64,000 bases of DNA, from the NCBI RefSeq assembly GCF_002237555.1, contig NZ_CP022541.1, positions 1-64,000 on the forward strand, given 5' to 3'. A program made the position numbers and the translations under genes. The first letter of the stretch is position 1. The number at the start of each line of letters is the position of its first letter. The notes under the pieces were generated by a model. The model was not told the DNA's origin, searched no databases, and saw nothing but the letters and a program-made list of their open reading frames with translations. Below, piece by piece: positions 35,650 through 43,429 of this stretch. The DNA comes from Antarctobacter heliothermus. Lineage in GTDB: Bacteria > Pseudomonadota > Alphaproteobacteria > Rhodobacterales > Rhodobacteraceae.

Positions 35650-36458
35650 CGTCAAGCTATACCGCAATTCTCGAACGGCCCGATGACAGCGCCTTGACCT
35701 ATGATGTGGAAGGCAGTGGTCCCCCATTGGTGTTGATTTCCGGCCTTGGCGGGACATCCGCATTCTGGAAGCCGTTTGCCGCACTGCTGTCAGATCGGTT
35801 CACCGTCCTCAGTTACGATCATGCCGGGATCGCAAGAAGTACGCGCGGAAACGCCCCCGCGAACATCGACCGGTTTTCCGAAGACGTAAAGGCGCTTGCC
35901 GAAACGGCCTTTCCGGGTCAGCCGGTAACAGCTCTTGGTCATTCCATGGGCGGTATCATCGCCCAGAACCTCGCGGCAAAGGAACCGAACCTTGTTTCAA
36001 GGGTGATCCTGAGCGGCACCTGGTTGCAGGCGGATGATTTCATGCGGGCCCAATTCGCTTTGCGGCGGGCCCTCATCGAACAGGCGCCGGGACTATATAG
36101 CGGGTTCCAACGGCTGATTTCGCGGTCGCCGGATTTGGAACCGACAGACGCCGGGGTCTGGGACGGATTGATTCAGGATGTCCCCGGCATGACTGAGGCC
36201 GAAGTGGCAAATTTCAACGACCGCGCTGAGGTTATTTTGCAATTCTGCGGAAAGGCTCTGGCGCCTGGCTTGACAATGCCCTGCCTGGTTCTGGGCGCAC
36301 GCGACGATCATGTTGTACCGTTCCGGAACCAAAGCGCGGTCCACGCAGCCATACCGGGCAGTGCACTGAAGGCAATGGATTACGGTGGGCATTTCTACCC
36401 AAATTCGCAGGCAGAAGAGACCGCGCGGTACGTTCAGGAATGGTTGGACGGTAATTAG
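35646..36458 (+). CDS. Alpha/beta hydrolase
   Basis: 270 residues. The nucleophile elbow is GHSMGG at about residues 98-103. An oxyanion-hole region is LVLISGLGGTSAFWKP, the acid is in LVLGARDDHVVPF, and the catalytic histidine is in MDYGGHFYPN. It resembles 3-oxoadipate enol-lactonase or methyl-ester esterases. It overlaps the amidohydrolase by 4 bp, so both are likely made together and act on one compound, for example first an ester or lactone, then an amide. That order is inference. A mini-element follows 9 bp after the stop. Confidence 0.83.
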   Translation: MTSSYTAILERPDDSALTYDVEGSGPPLVLISGLGGTSAFWKPFAALLSDRFTVLSYDHAGIARSTRGNAPANIDRFSEDVKALAETAFPGQPVTALGHSMGGIIAQNLAAKEPNLVSRVILSGTWLQADDFMRAQFALRRALIEQAPGLYSGFQRLISRSPDLEPTDAGVWDGLIQDVPGMTEAEVANFNDRAEVILQFCGKALAPGLTMPCLVLGARDDHVVPFRNQSAVHAAIPGSALKAMDYGGHFYPNSQAEETARYVQEWLDGN

Positions 36459-36467
36459 GGGACTGAT

Positions 36468-36562
36468 GGGCTTTGATGATGTAACCGCTCCCCTTTGTGG
36501 ATCCTCACAGACCCACCTTGGCACACAGATGCCGTCGGGGGGCGGTTACATCATCAGAGCCC
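36468..36562. mobile_element. 95-bp palindromic mini-element related to the IS110 left end
   Basis: The outer arms GGGCTTTGATGATGTAACCG and GGGCTCTGATGATGTAACCG continue to 26 bases each, with 24 matching. Positions 36484-36556 are identical to 4030-4102, the left end of IS110 copy 2, but the ATG of the transposase is replaced by a second inverted copy of the repeat. It looks like a non-autonomous derivative, or a scar, of an IS1111-type element. It abuts and truncates an IS6 remnant on the right. Confidence 0.6.
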
Positions 36563-36996
36563 CTCGGTTGAACAAGGATATCCAGAACCTTTCCGTCCGC
36601 GTCGACGGCCCGCCAAAGCCAGTGTTTCACACCGCGGATTGAAATAACGACTTCATCGAGGTCCCATTTATCTCGCGGTACCGGTCGGTCGCGCCTGATG
36701 CAGGTCGCGAAATGTCGACCGAAGCGATTGACCCAGAGCCGGATTGCTTCCCTGCTTACGATAACACCCCGTTCCGCAAGCAAGTCTTCGACATCCGCGG
36801 CGCTGACTTTGAAACGGTGATAGGCCCAGACAGCGTATGCGATGATCTACGCGGGAAGCCAAAGCCTTTCAAACGGGGCATGCAAGTCACTTTGTTCTTC
36901 GGCGACCGCTATCGCACCAGTGGTGCTGAATCAACTTGGCGATACCGTCCAGCGTCAGCTTTGAATCTGCAATTTGCCAAACTTTGCGACAGAACC
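36563..36996 (-). pseudogene. IS6-family transposase remnant (5' half)
   Basis: On the minus strand the start MPRLKGFGFPR lies near 36882. A one-base deletion near 36848 shifts the frame, after which IIAYAVWAYHRFKVSAADVE, then KWDLDEVVISIRGVKHWLWR can be read. The gene stops after VLDILVQPRG at the mini-element, so the second D and the E are missing. The terminal repeat GGTTCTGTCGCAAAGTTTGG ends at 36996. The closest relative in the window is the 2.5-3.2 kb enzyme. Confidence 0.8.
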
Positions 36997-37032
36997 GAAA
37001 GTTGCTTGACTAAATCATTTCCTAGTTCATGC

Positions 37033-37052
37033 TTGTATGGACAACCCTACAA
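37033..37052 (+). promoter_or_regulatory. Candidate GntR-type operator at the front of the ABC/BtpA operon
   Basis: TTGTA-N10-TACAA is symmetric and overlaps the first possible ATG of the permease gene. TTGACT at about 37006 could be a -35 element. If this is the operator of the GntR protein encoded downstream, translation would start at a later ATG (37052 or 37100). The evidence is symmetry and position only. Confidence 0.3.
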
Positions 37053-37933
37053 TGAAAGGCCAAGGTCAGGTGCGAAGCAACGATGCTGTCGATCATACTA
37101 TGTCAGACGCCTTTCCTAGTCCTGACACGCCCGTGCAGCGCCGGAGCCATCCGGGTATGTGGATCGCTGGAGTATTTGCCATCCTGATCTTGGCATTGTT
37201 GGTTAGGGCTTTTGCTGTCGGCCAAATCCGCTGGCCCATCGTCGGAGAATTCCTTACCGCGCCCGTCATCATCAAAGGATTTGGTTGGACCTTACTAATT
37301 ACCTTTACGTCATTGGCTTTGGGAATCGTCCTAGGTTTTTCGTTTGGTATCATGCGGGTATCCAGCAGCCCCGTGTTGCGCTTTACGTCCTGGCTCTATG
37401 TCTGGATCTTTCGCGGGACGCCTGTTTTGCTCCAGTTGTTGATCTGGTTCAACATCGCATTGATCTTTCCCCGCTTCTACATACCGGGCTTGATCGATGA
37501 GCGTATGGTGGACGTGGTAACCCCGTTTGTTGCGGCCGTACTAGGCCTTGGGGTCAACGAAGGATCCTATCTGACAGAAGTTGTGCGCGGAGGTATAAAG
37601 TCCGTTGATCGAGGTCAGGTGGAAGCCGCACATACCCTTGGCATGACGCCTGCCAAGACGATGCGTCGAATCATTCTGCCCCAAACAATGCAACTCATTC
37701 TGCCGGTGCTGGGCAACAGTGCCGTAGGAATGCTGAAATTTTCCTCTCTCGCGACGACCATTGCGATGACGGAAATGTTGAACGCCGCCCAACGCATCTA
37801 CTTTATCAACGGGGCAGTAATTGAGCTGCTTTTTGTGTGCGCAATCTGGTATTTGGCCGGCACAACCGCCCTGTCCATAGGGCAATATTATCTAGAACGT
37901 CACTTTGGCCGCAGTACGGAGGTCAAGCGATGA
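37037..37933 (+). CDS. Polar-amino-acid-type ABC transporter permease
   Basis: Up to 298 residues of the HisM/GlnP (BPD_transp_1) family. There are about five hydrophobic segments. The family region is [17 protein letters not shown], followed by [20 protein letters not shown] and [21 protein letters not shown], the EAA loop that docks the ATPase. Starts at 37037, 37052 and 37100 are all possible; none has a strong ribosome-binding site, and the first 35 residues are non-conserved. Only one permease gene is present, so it probably acts as a homodimer. It overlaps the ATPase gene by 4 bp. Confidence 0.85.
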   Translation: MDNPTMKGQGQVRSNDAVDHTMSDAFPSPDTPVQRRSHPGMWIAGVFAILILALLVRAFAVGQIRWPIVGEFLTAPVIIKGFGWTLLITFTSLALGIVLGFSFGIMRVSSSPVLRFTSWLYVWIFRGTPVLLQLLIWFNIALIFPRFYIPGLIDERMVDVVTPFVAAVLGLGVNEGSYLTEVVRGGIKSVDRGQVEAAHTLGMTPAKTMRRIILPQTMQLILPVLGNSAVGMLKFSSLATTIAMTEMLNAAQRIYFINGAVIELLFVCAIWYLAGTTALSIGQYYLERHFGRSTEVKR

Positions 37934-38694
37934 CAGCAATTGTTCGAGCGGTCGGAATCCGAAAGGAGTTTGGAGGTCAAGAGGTTCTGAAAGGCATAGA
38001 CCTTGAAGTGCAACTTGGCGAAGTGCTGTGCATCCTCGGCCCATCGGGAAGCGGAAAATCCACACTTCTACGTTGTATAAATCATCTGGAAACGCCGGAC
38101 AAAGGCTATGTCTGGATAAAAGGTCAGATCATTGGATTTGAATTGAAGAACAATATGTTGTGTGAGCTGCCCGTCAAGGCTGTTCGCGCACAACAAAGCC
38201 GACTAGGAATGGTTTTCCAGCATTTCAACTTATTCGCACATCGCACTGTCTTGGGCAATATCATTGAAGGTCCAATGCAGGTGCGGGGCGTTCCCCGGGC
38301 AGCAGCCACACAAAAGGCGCATGAACTTCTGGAATTGGTAGGCTTGTCAGAAAAGGCCGAAGCTTGGCCTGGAGAGCTTTCCGGAGGCCAGAAACAGCGT
38401 GTCGCGATCGCTCGTGCATTGGCCATGGAGCCAAGTGTGATGTTGTTCGACGAACCTACCAGTGCGCTCGACCCTGAACTTGTTGGCGAAGTGCTGGCAG
38501 TGATGAAACATCTGGCGTCCACGGGCACCACCATGATTGTTGTGACCCACGAGATCGGATTCGCCCGTGAAGTTGCCGACCGTGTGATTGTCATGATCGA
38601 CGGTGAAATCCGCGAGACAGGCCCCGCAGATACAGTTTTGACAAACCCCAAAGACCTTCGCGTCAGGACGTTCCTAAGCCGTGTCCTGACTTGA
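37930..38694 (+). CDS. Polar-amino-acid-type ABC transporter ATPase
   Basis: 254 residues, GlnQ/HisP type. Walker A is [10 protein letters not shown]-loop [11 protein letters not shown], signature [15 protein letters not shown] and Walker [15 protein letters not shown]. The start at 37930 overlaps the permease stop (ATGA); the upstream open extension lies inside the permease gene. It powers uptake of the unknown small substrate captured by the next gene's product. Confidence 0.92.
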   Translation: MTAIVRAVGIRKEFGGQEVLKGIDLEVQLGEVLCILGPSGSGKSTLLRCINHLETPDKGYVWIKGQIIGFELKNNMLCELPVKAVRAQQSRLGMVFQHFNLFAHRTVLGNIIEGPMQVRGVPRAAATQKAHELLELVGLSEKAEAWPGELSGGQKQRVAIARALAMEPSVMLFDEPTSALDPELVGEVLAVMKHLASTGTTMIVVTHEIGFAREVADRVIVMIDGEIRETGPADTVLTNPKDLRVRTFLSRVLT

Positions 38695-38727
38695 GTATCC
38701 AAATAGTCAACAGAGAGGACCAAGAAG

Positions 38728-39591
38728 ATGAAATCGATCCAAACCAAACTTAAAGGCCCCGTCCTGACTGGCATTTTCATGCTGACACTGGCCGGCGTGG
38801 CTCTGGCCGATGTAGACCCAGCGGCGCAGGCATTGCTGCCTGAGGTGAACAAGGCCTCTGGGGAACTAAACATCGTGATTTCACTTGCCTACCCGCCGAT
38901 GGAATACACCGAAGCAGGATCGGACGAATTGAAAGGTTTTGACATCGATCTTGCACGCGAAATTGCCGACCGGCTTGGGCTAGAACCGAAATTTCAGAAT
39001 GTCGAATTTCCACAGTTGATCCCTCAAGTGGTAACCGGTCGATCGGACATGATTCTGACTGCGTTCTCGGACAAGCCAGAAAGGCAGGTTCAGCTGGATT
39101 TCATTGACTACTTCAATACCGGCAACGTTTTTTATTCGACAAGCGACCACAAAGACGAAATCAAGGATGAGAAAGATCTTTGCGGCAAAACAATCGCTGT
39201 TGCGACGGGCACAAGTTGGGTCACTTGGGCTGAAGACGTAGGCAAATCCGTTTGTGCGGCCGACAACCTTTATAACGTAATCCAAATTGCCACTCAGGCG
39301 GAACACATCATGCAGATCAAGCAGGGGCGGGCGCAAGCTTCTGTGATTGGCGTTGAAGGTTTGGCCGATCTCGAAATTAACCATCCTGGTGCCTATTATC
39401 AAATTGGTGAGGCGGGCAATCCGAATCCCTATGGTATCGCCTTCGAGAAATCGAACACAGCTTTGCGTGACTCTGTTTTGTCCGCGTTGAACGCTATGAA
39501 AGACGATGGCACCTATATGGAAATCGCAAGCCGCTATCATCTTGAAATTGGTGCAGTTGATGCGTTCGTGATTAACGGCGCCGCTAAGTAA
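38728..39591 (+). CDS. Periplasmic solute-binding protein, family 3
   Basis: 287 residues. The signal peptide is MKSIQTKLKGPVLTGIFMLT with cleavage after GVALA. The SBP_bac_3 fold shows ISLAYPPMEYTEAGSDELKG, FDIDLAREIADRLGL and DMILTAFSDKPERQ. Two cysteines (DLCGKT, KSVCAADN) may form a disulfide. GAGAGGA lies in front of the ATG. Family members bind amino acids, opines or similar amino compounds; the ligand here is unknown but would define the pathway. Confidence 0.88.
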   Translation: MKSIQTKLKGPVLTGIFMLTLAGVALADVDPAAQALLPEVNKASGELNIVISLAYPPMEYTEAGSDELKGFDIDLAREIADRLGLEPKFQNVEFPQLIPQVVTGRSDMILTAFSDKPERQVQLDFIDYFNTGNVFYSTSDHKDEIKDEKDLCGKTIAVATGTSWVTWAEDVGKSVCAADNLYNVIQIATQAEHIMQIKQGRAQASVIGVEGLADLEINHPGAYYQIGEAGNPNPYGIAFEKSNTALRDSVLSALNAMKDDGTYMEIASRYHLEIGAVDAFVINGAAK

Positions 39592-39603
39592 AAGGACCTG
39601 CGC

Positions 39604-40374
39604 ATGACGGGATCGGGCAAGCCTAGCATTGAGGCCGGGGAAGATCCGCTGGCCGGGATGAAGCTCGATCCCTATTCAGGTGAACAGCTCTATCGGCAGC
39701 TTTACGGATGGCTCAAAGGGGGAATTCTTTCGGGCGCATGGCGCGAAGGAGACCTGATCCCTTCTGAAAACCAGCTTAGTGATCGCTTTTCCATCGCACG
39801 AACAACGGTACGAAACGCAATGTTGATGTTGGTAAATGAGGGCCTAGTCTGCCAGGTGCGCGGAAAGGGCACAATGGTCACGCATCGCCCCGTTAGCCAT
39901 AGTATCTGGAATTTCGGCAGCTTTACCGATCTGGCTCGTGCCAAGGGCAAACGCCCCGTAACGCACGTGGTTGAGCATCGGATTGAAGATAACATTCTAA
40001 CCTTGGTTCGGGCGCGGGGGCTGCAATCGCCGAGTAAGGTTGAGTGGTTAAACCTCGACACATCCTGGCTGTCGCTAGAACTCTATCCCGGCATAGAGCT
40101 GAATGATTTTGCAGAGAAATCCTTGTACGGCGTACTTCGCGAGGAATACAGTCGTTTTCCGATCCGCTCCGAAATCAAGCTTTCGGTCGTCCCGCCCTCC
40201 GAGCACCTCATAAAGTTCTTTGGGACCAATCCTGCAGTGCCTGCATATATTTGCGCCACGGGAGAAGTGCTGGACCGTAGCGATGCGCTCGTAGAGCGCA
40301 CATCCATAATTTATTCGCCAAGAGTGGATATGAAATTCGCGACTAGTTGGGGCAACCTTTCGACCAACGTATAA
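39604..40374 (+). CDS. GntR-family regulator (HutC/UTRA type)
   Basis: 256 residues. The N-terminal winged helix reads YRQLYGWLKGGILSGAWREG, then LIPSENQLSDRFSIARTTVR, typical of GntR. A UTRA-like effector domain follows (about 100-250). It lies 12 bp after the binding-protein gene and 17 bp before the BtpA gene, so it is inside the operon it probably regulates. HutC-type regulators usually respond to the transported compound or an intermediate. Confidence 0.88.
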   Translation: MTGSGKPSIEAGEDPLAGMKLDPYSGEQLYRQLYGWLKGGILSGAWREGDLIPSENQLSDRFSIARTTVRNAMLMLVNEGLVCQVRGKGTMVTHRPVSHSIWNFGSFTDLARAKGKRPVTHVVEHRIEDNILTLVRARGLQSPSKVEWLNLDTSWLSLELYPGIELNDFAEKSLYGVLREEYSRFPIRSEIKLSVVPPSEHLIKFFGTNPAVPAYICATGEVLDRSDALVERTSIIYSPRVDMKFATSWGNLSTNV

Positions 40375-40391
40375 CAGAAAGAACACAGAAG

Positions 40392-41135
40392 ATGACTTTG
40401 CCCCGCAACGTTTTCCCGATTAGAAAACCTATTTTCGGCATGCTCCACCTTGGTGGCGACACGCCCGAAGACCGGGTTCGGCAAGCATTGGAGGAAGCGA
40501 AAATCATGGCCGGCGAAGGAATCGATGGGTTGGTCGTTGAAAACTATTTCGGTGATGCCGACGATGTTGAACGGGTTCTCGAAAAGCTTGTGCCTATGGA
40601 CTTGGGTGCACGCGTCGGGATCAACGTCTTGCGCGATAATTCGCGCGCGTTCTCTTTGGCCCAAAAATACCCTGTCGCATTCATTCAGATCGATTCAGTT
40701 TGCGGGCATCTGAAACCAGAGGAAGATGCCATGTTTGCCTCCGCCTTGGAACAGCAAAGGGCCATTGTTGACGCACTGCTTTTTGGCGGCGTTCGATTCA
40801 AATATCAACCGGTTCTTTCGGGTCGTGACGAGGCCACCGACCTCCGATTGGGTATCGCTAGATGCGATGCAATTGTCGTGACCTCTGACGCAACAGGACA
40901 AGAAACTGACCGGGAAAAAATCGGACGATTTCGCGCTGCTGCCGGCGATGCCTGCTCCGTACTGGTTGGTGCTGGCATGACTGAACGCAATGCGGCGGAC
41001 CAACTCGCACTGGCGGACGGAGCCATCGTCGGGAGTTGGCTAAAGGAAGGACACGTGGACAAAGGGCGTTTGGCGCCGGCCCATGTCAGACGCTTCATGG
41101 CTGCGGTCAGAACGGCGCGAGAGAGCGCCCAATGA
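40392..41135 (+). CDS. BtpA/SgcQ-family protein
   Basis: 247 residues of the BtpA family (PF03437), a TIM-barrel group without a settled reaction. Typical segments are PIFGMLHLGGDTPEDRV near the N-terminus, EGIDGLVVENYFGDAD, GINVLRDNSRAFSLAQ and the phosphate-binding-like VLVGAGMTERNAADQLALAD. The start at 40392 gives the conserved N-terminus. The family name comes from a photosystem I assembly role in cyanobacteria, but in sugar operons (SgcQ) members probably act on phosphorylated sugars. It overlaps the next gene by 4 bp. Confidence 0.85.
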   Translation: MTLPRNVFPIRKPIFGMLHLGGDTPEDRVRQALEEAKIMAGEGIDGLVVENYFGDADDVERVLEKLVPMDLGARVGINVLRDNSRAFSLAQKYPVAFIQIDSVCGHLKPEEDAMFASALEQQRAIVDALLFGGVRFKYQPVLSGRDEATDLRLGIARCDAIVVTSDATGQETDREKIGRFRAAAGDACSVLVGAGMTERNAADQLALADGAIVGSWLKEGHVDKGRLAPAHVRRFMAAVRTARESAQ

Positions 41136-41614
41136 CCGTGATCGCGCAAAACCTTACCCCTGAATCGTTTGCTTCATTCGGTCGGGTCTTCAATCTGGAA
41201 GACACTTCAGGCGATGGGGTCAACAACATGCAAGGGGAGGGGTGGACCGATAGCTTTACATCCAAACCGCTTATTGACGGGCTTGGACATCTTGGCATAA
41301 CACAAGGACCTGCTGCGCCTTGGTCTTGTGAAAAAATGGAACGGCACCACGGCACGGAGGAGGCTCTTTTTTGCGCCGGCGCACCAATCGTTCTTGCCGT
41401 TGCTCCACCCTGCCAGAATGTCGCGGCAGCCGCGAAAAACGTGTCCGCTTACATCATCAACCCAGGGCAAATTGTCGTGATGAAAAAAGGTGTTTGGCAT
41501 GACGCGTGCCGGGGGCTGGACGGACCGACACCATATTATTGGATGGCAGTTTGCGGTCTGGGGCCAGACCCATGGGTGCCTCTTGAAGGTGGTCCGGTAC
41601 TTGTAAAAACATGA
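41132..41614 (+). CDS. Ureidoglycolate lyase-like (AllA-type) cupin
   Basis: 160 residues of the ureidoglycolate lyase/hydrolase family (PF04115), a cupin fold. VIAQNLTPESFASFGRVFNL opens it as in AllA. MERHHGTEEALFCAG and NPGQIVVMKKGVWHDAC carry the metal- or substrate-site histidines and glutamate. AllA releases urea from ureidoglycolate to give glyoxylate. No other allantoin genes are nearby, so the reaction may be a related one on a different amino- or ureido-sugar acid. Start and stop overlap both neighbours by 4 bp. Confidence 0.8.
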   Translation: MTVIAQNLTPESFASFGRVFNLEDTSGDGVNNMQGEGWTDSFTSKPLIDGLGHLGITQGPAAPWSCEKMERHHGTEEALFCAGAPIVLAVAPPCQNVAAAAKNVSAYIINPGQIVVMKKGVWHDACRGLDGPTPYYWMAVCGLGPDPWVPLEGGPVLVKT

Positions 41615-42543
41615 GTACCTTTTTTATCGGAGATGTGGCGCTAGACGAATATTTCAACGCTGAAAGCTGGCCCGGTATTGCAGACAAAGGGTTTGTTGAT
41701 GAGCTCCCGTCCAAATTTGGGGGCTCCATTGCCAATGCCGCTGTGGTTCATGCCGCATTGGGCGGAGTGCCTGAATTCATATCACTTTTGAACGAAAGCA
41801 GCCTGTCGGAAAAACTCATTAGGGATCTGAACGAAAACGGCGTTAGCACCCGTCATATGATCCGCAATGCGGAAGTTCCGGAATCACGTAACCTCATCTT
41901 TCTGGTGAATAACGAGCATGTGGTTCTGACCGTCGAAATCGGGCAGCAGCCCATGTGGCTGCGTCCTGAGACTATGCTGGCACTGCGGCAGCCCGGGTAT
42001 CTGTACACAACACTCTTTCGCGCACGCCGTCTCCACTTTCAAACTGGTAACGAAGTGTTATCAAAGGCGCTTTTGCTTGGCGATCTGAGAGAGCACGGAA
42101 GGCAGTCGATTTTTGATCTGGATGTTGGTGGGGCAACAGAAGAAGATCTGCCATTTCTACAAAGTGCCAATGTCGTAATATTTAATCAGGTAGGGTTTCG
42201 CGCAACCTTTGGTCATGACGATTTGGCCGCTGTGGATGGTTGGCGGCGCGAAAACGGCATTAAGCGAGTGATCCGCACAGCTGCTGCCGAGGGGGCGCAG
42301 GCTTTGGACGATGGGACGCTCGTCATTGCGCCGGGGTTCGAAGTCGAGGTTACAGATGTAACAGGGGCCGGCGACACCTTTGGGGGAGCGTTAACCTGGG
42401 GGCTTGAATCGGATGTTCCGTTTGCAAACGCTCTAAACTTCGCTGTCGCGGCTGCGTCTCGTTCAGTCACCCAGTTCGGTCCACGGGGCGGGAAGGCTCA
42501 TGCAAGCGATGTTCGGGCATTTCAGACTCACAACAGGCGTTGA
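41611..42543 (+). CDS. PfkB-family carbohydrate kinase
   Basis: 310 residues of the ribokinase/PfkB family. Signature 2 is DVTGAGDTFGGALTWG with the catalytic aspartate, near residues 249-264. The N-terminal KFGGSIANAAVVHAALGG is signature 1. It phosphorylates a sugar, sugar acid or nucleoside using ATP. It is translationally coupled to the AllA-like gene and is the last gene before IS6 copy C. With BtpA downstream of phosphorylation, a kinase-then-TIM-barrel pathway is plausible. The substrate is unknown. Confidence 0.87.
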   Translation: MSTFFIGDVALDEYFNAESWPGIADKGFVDELPSKFGGSIANAAVVHAALGGVPEFISLLNESSLSEKLIRDLNENGVSTRHMIRNAEVPESRNLIFLVNNEHVVLTVEIGQQPMWLRPETMLALRQPGYLYTTLFRARRLHFQTGNEVLSKALLLGDLREHGRQSIFDLDVGGATEEDLPFLQSANVVIFNQVGFRATFGHDDLAAVDGWRRENGIKRVIRTAAAEGAQALDDGTLVIAPGFEVEVTDVTGAGDTFGGALTWGLESDVPFANALNFAVAAASRSVTQFGPRGGKAHASDVRAFQTHNRR

Positions 42544-42584
42544 GGCTGAACATTGGCGGACGGCGCATACGACGCCCTCTCAAC

Positions 42585-43412
42585 GGGTCCGTTGCGTTGC
42601 TGGGTTCAGGACGGTGAAAGCGTGTCACGCCTTGTTCAGGCGACCTTTTTCTTATCATCGAACAGATTCCTGACGAAGGCTATCTCGTTGGCGACGCCCT
42701 GCTCACATCCTGCGAAATGACCGTTGCGGATGGCGCGGAACGTCTCGACCCCTTTCAGGGTGGCTTTCGCAGAACTCAGGCTTTGAAGTCCGCGCATCGG
42801 CGCCAGTCGATGCTTGAGCACCGCATGATCGCCTTCAATCCGATTGTTGAGATACTTCCTGGTGACATGGCGAATTGCGTCTTCCGGACTCGAGCGGGCA
42901 TTCCACTCGCCGATAACCTTCGCGTAGCTATGAGCCTTGTCGGTCACGATGGTCAGAGGATGATAGCAGCGGACGGAGTCCGATGCCTGGCGCATGAATG
43001 CCCTTGCTGCACTGGCCGTTCGCCGCGCCGTCAGACGGAAATCGATCAGTTGGCCACATTGGTCGACAGCACGCCAAAGATAGCACCATCGGCCATTCAC
43101 GCGGACGTAGGTTTCGTCAACATGCCACTGCAGGCCGCGCCAGCTGCGGTGTCGACCGTAAGCGCGTCTGCGGATTTCGGGAGAAAACTTCTGCACCCAA
43201 CGGTATATCGTGGCCGCGTCGATCGTGATCCCACGCTCGGCAAGAAGATCGCGAACGTTGCGATAGGACAGCGGATACCGACAATACCACCGAACGGCGA
43301 GCAGGATCACATCTTTCGGAAATCGATGGCCTTTGAACGGGTCACGACACGGCATGGCGGCTCCTCCTCGCAAGCAAGATCGCACCGACCACCTGCATAA
43401 TGCAACGGACCC
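42585..43412 (-). mobile_element. IS6-family insertion sequence, 828 bp, copy C (inverted)
   Basis: Same length, ends and encoded protein as copies A and B but on the minus strand. It lies 41 bp after the PfkB stop and 17 bp before the end of the RTX gene. In its own orientation the right flank is GTTGAGAGGG, against TTTGAGAGGG for copy A, a near match suggesting an inversion-type event between them. The two outer flanks do not match each other. Confidence 0.92.
42636..43355 (-). CDS. IS6-family transposase (copy C)
   Basis: 239 residues, identical to the products at 10260-10979 and 14179-14898, with the same preferred ATG (MPCRDPFKGH) after GAGGAGGAG. An open frame reaches further upstream to 43424 past the terminal repeat, which is not a natural start. 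DDE landmarks are complete. Confidence 0.92.
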   Translation of the reverse strand: MPCRDPFKGHRFPKDVILLAVRWYCRYPLSYRNVRDLLAERGITIDAATIYRWVQKFSPEIRRRAYGRHRSWRGLQWHVDETYVRVNGRWCYLWRAVDQCGQLIDFRLTARRTASAARAFMRQASDSVRCYHPLTIVTDKAHSYAKVIGEWNARSSPEDAIRHVTRKYLNNRIEGDHAVLKHRLAPMRGLQSLSSAKATLKGVETFRAIRNGHFAGCEQGVANEIAFVRNLFDDKKKVA

Positions 43413-43429
43413 CTTGCAGGTCACTTCGG

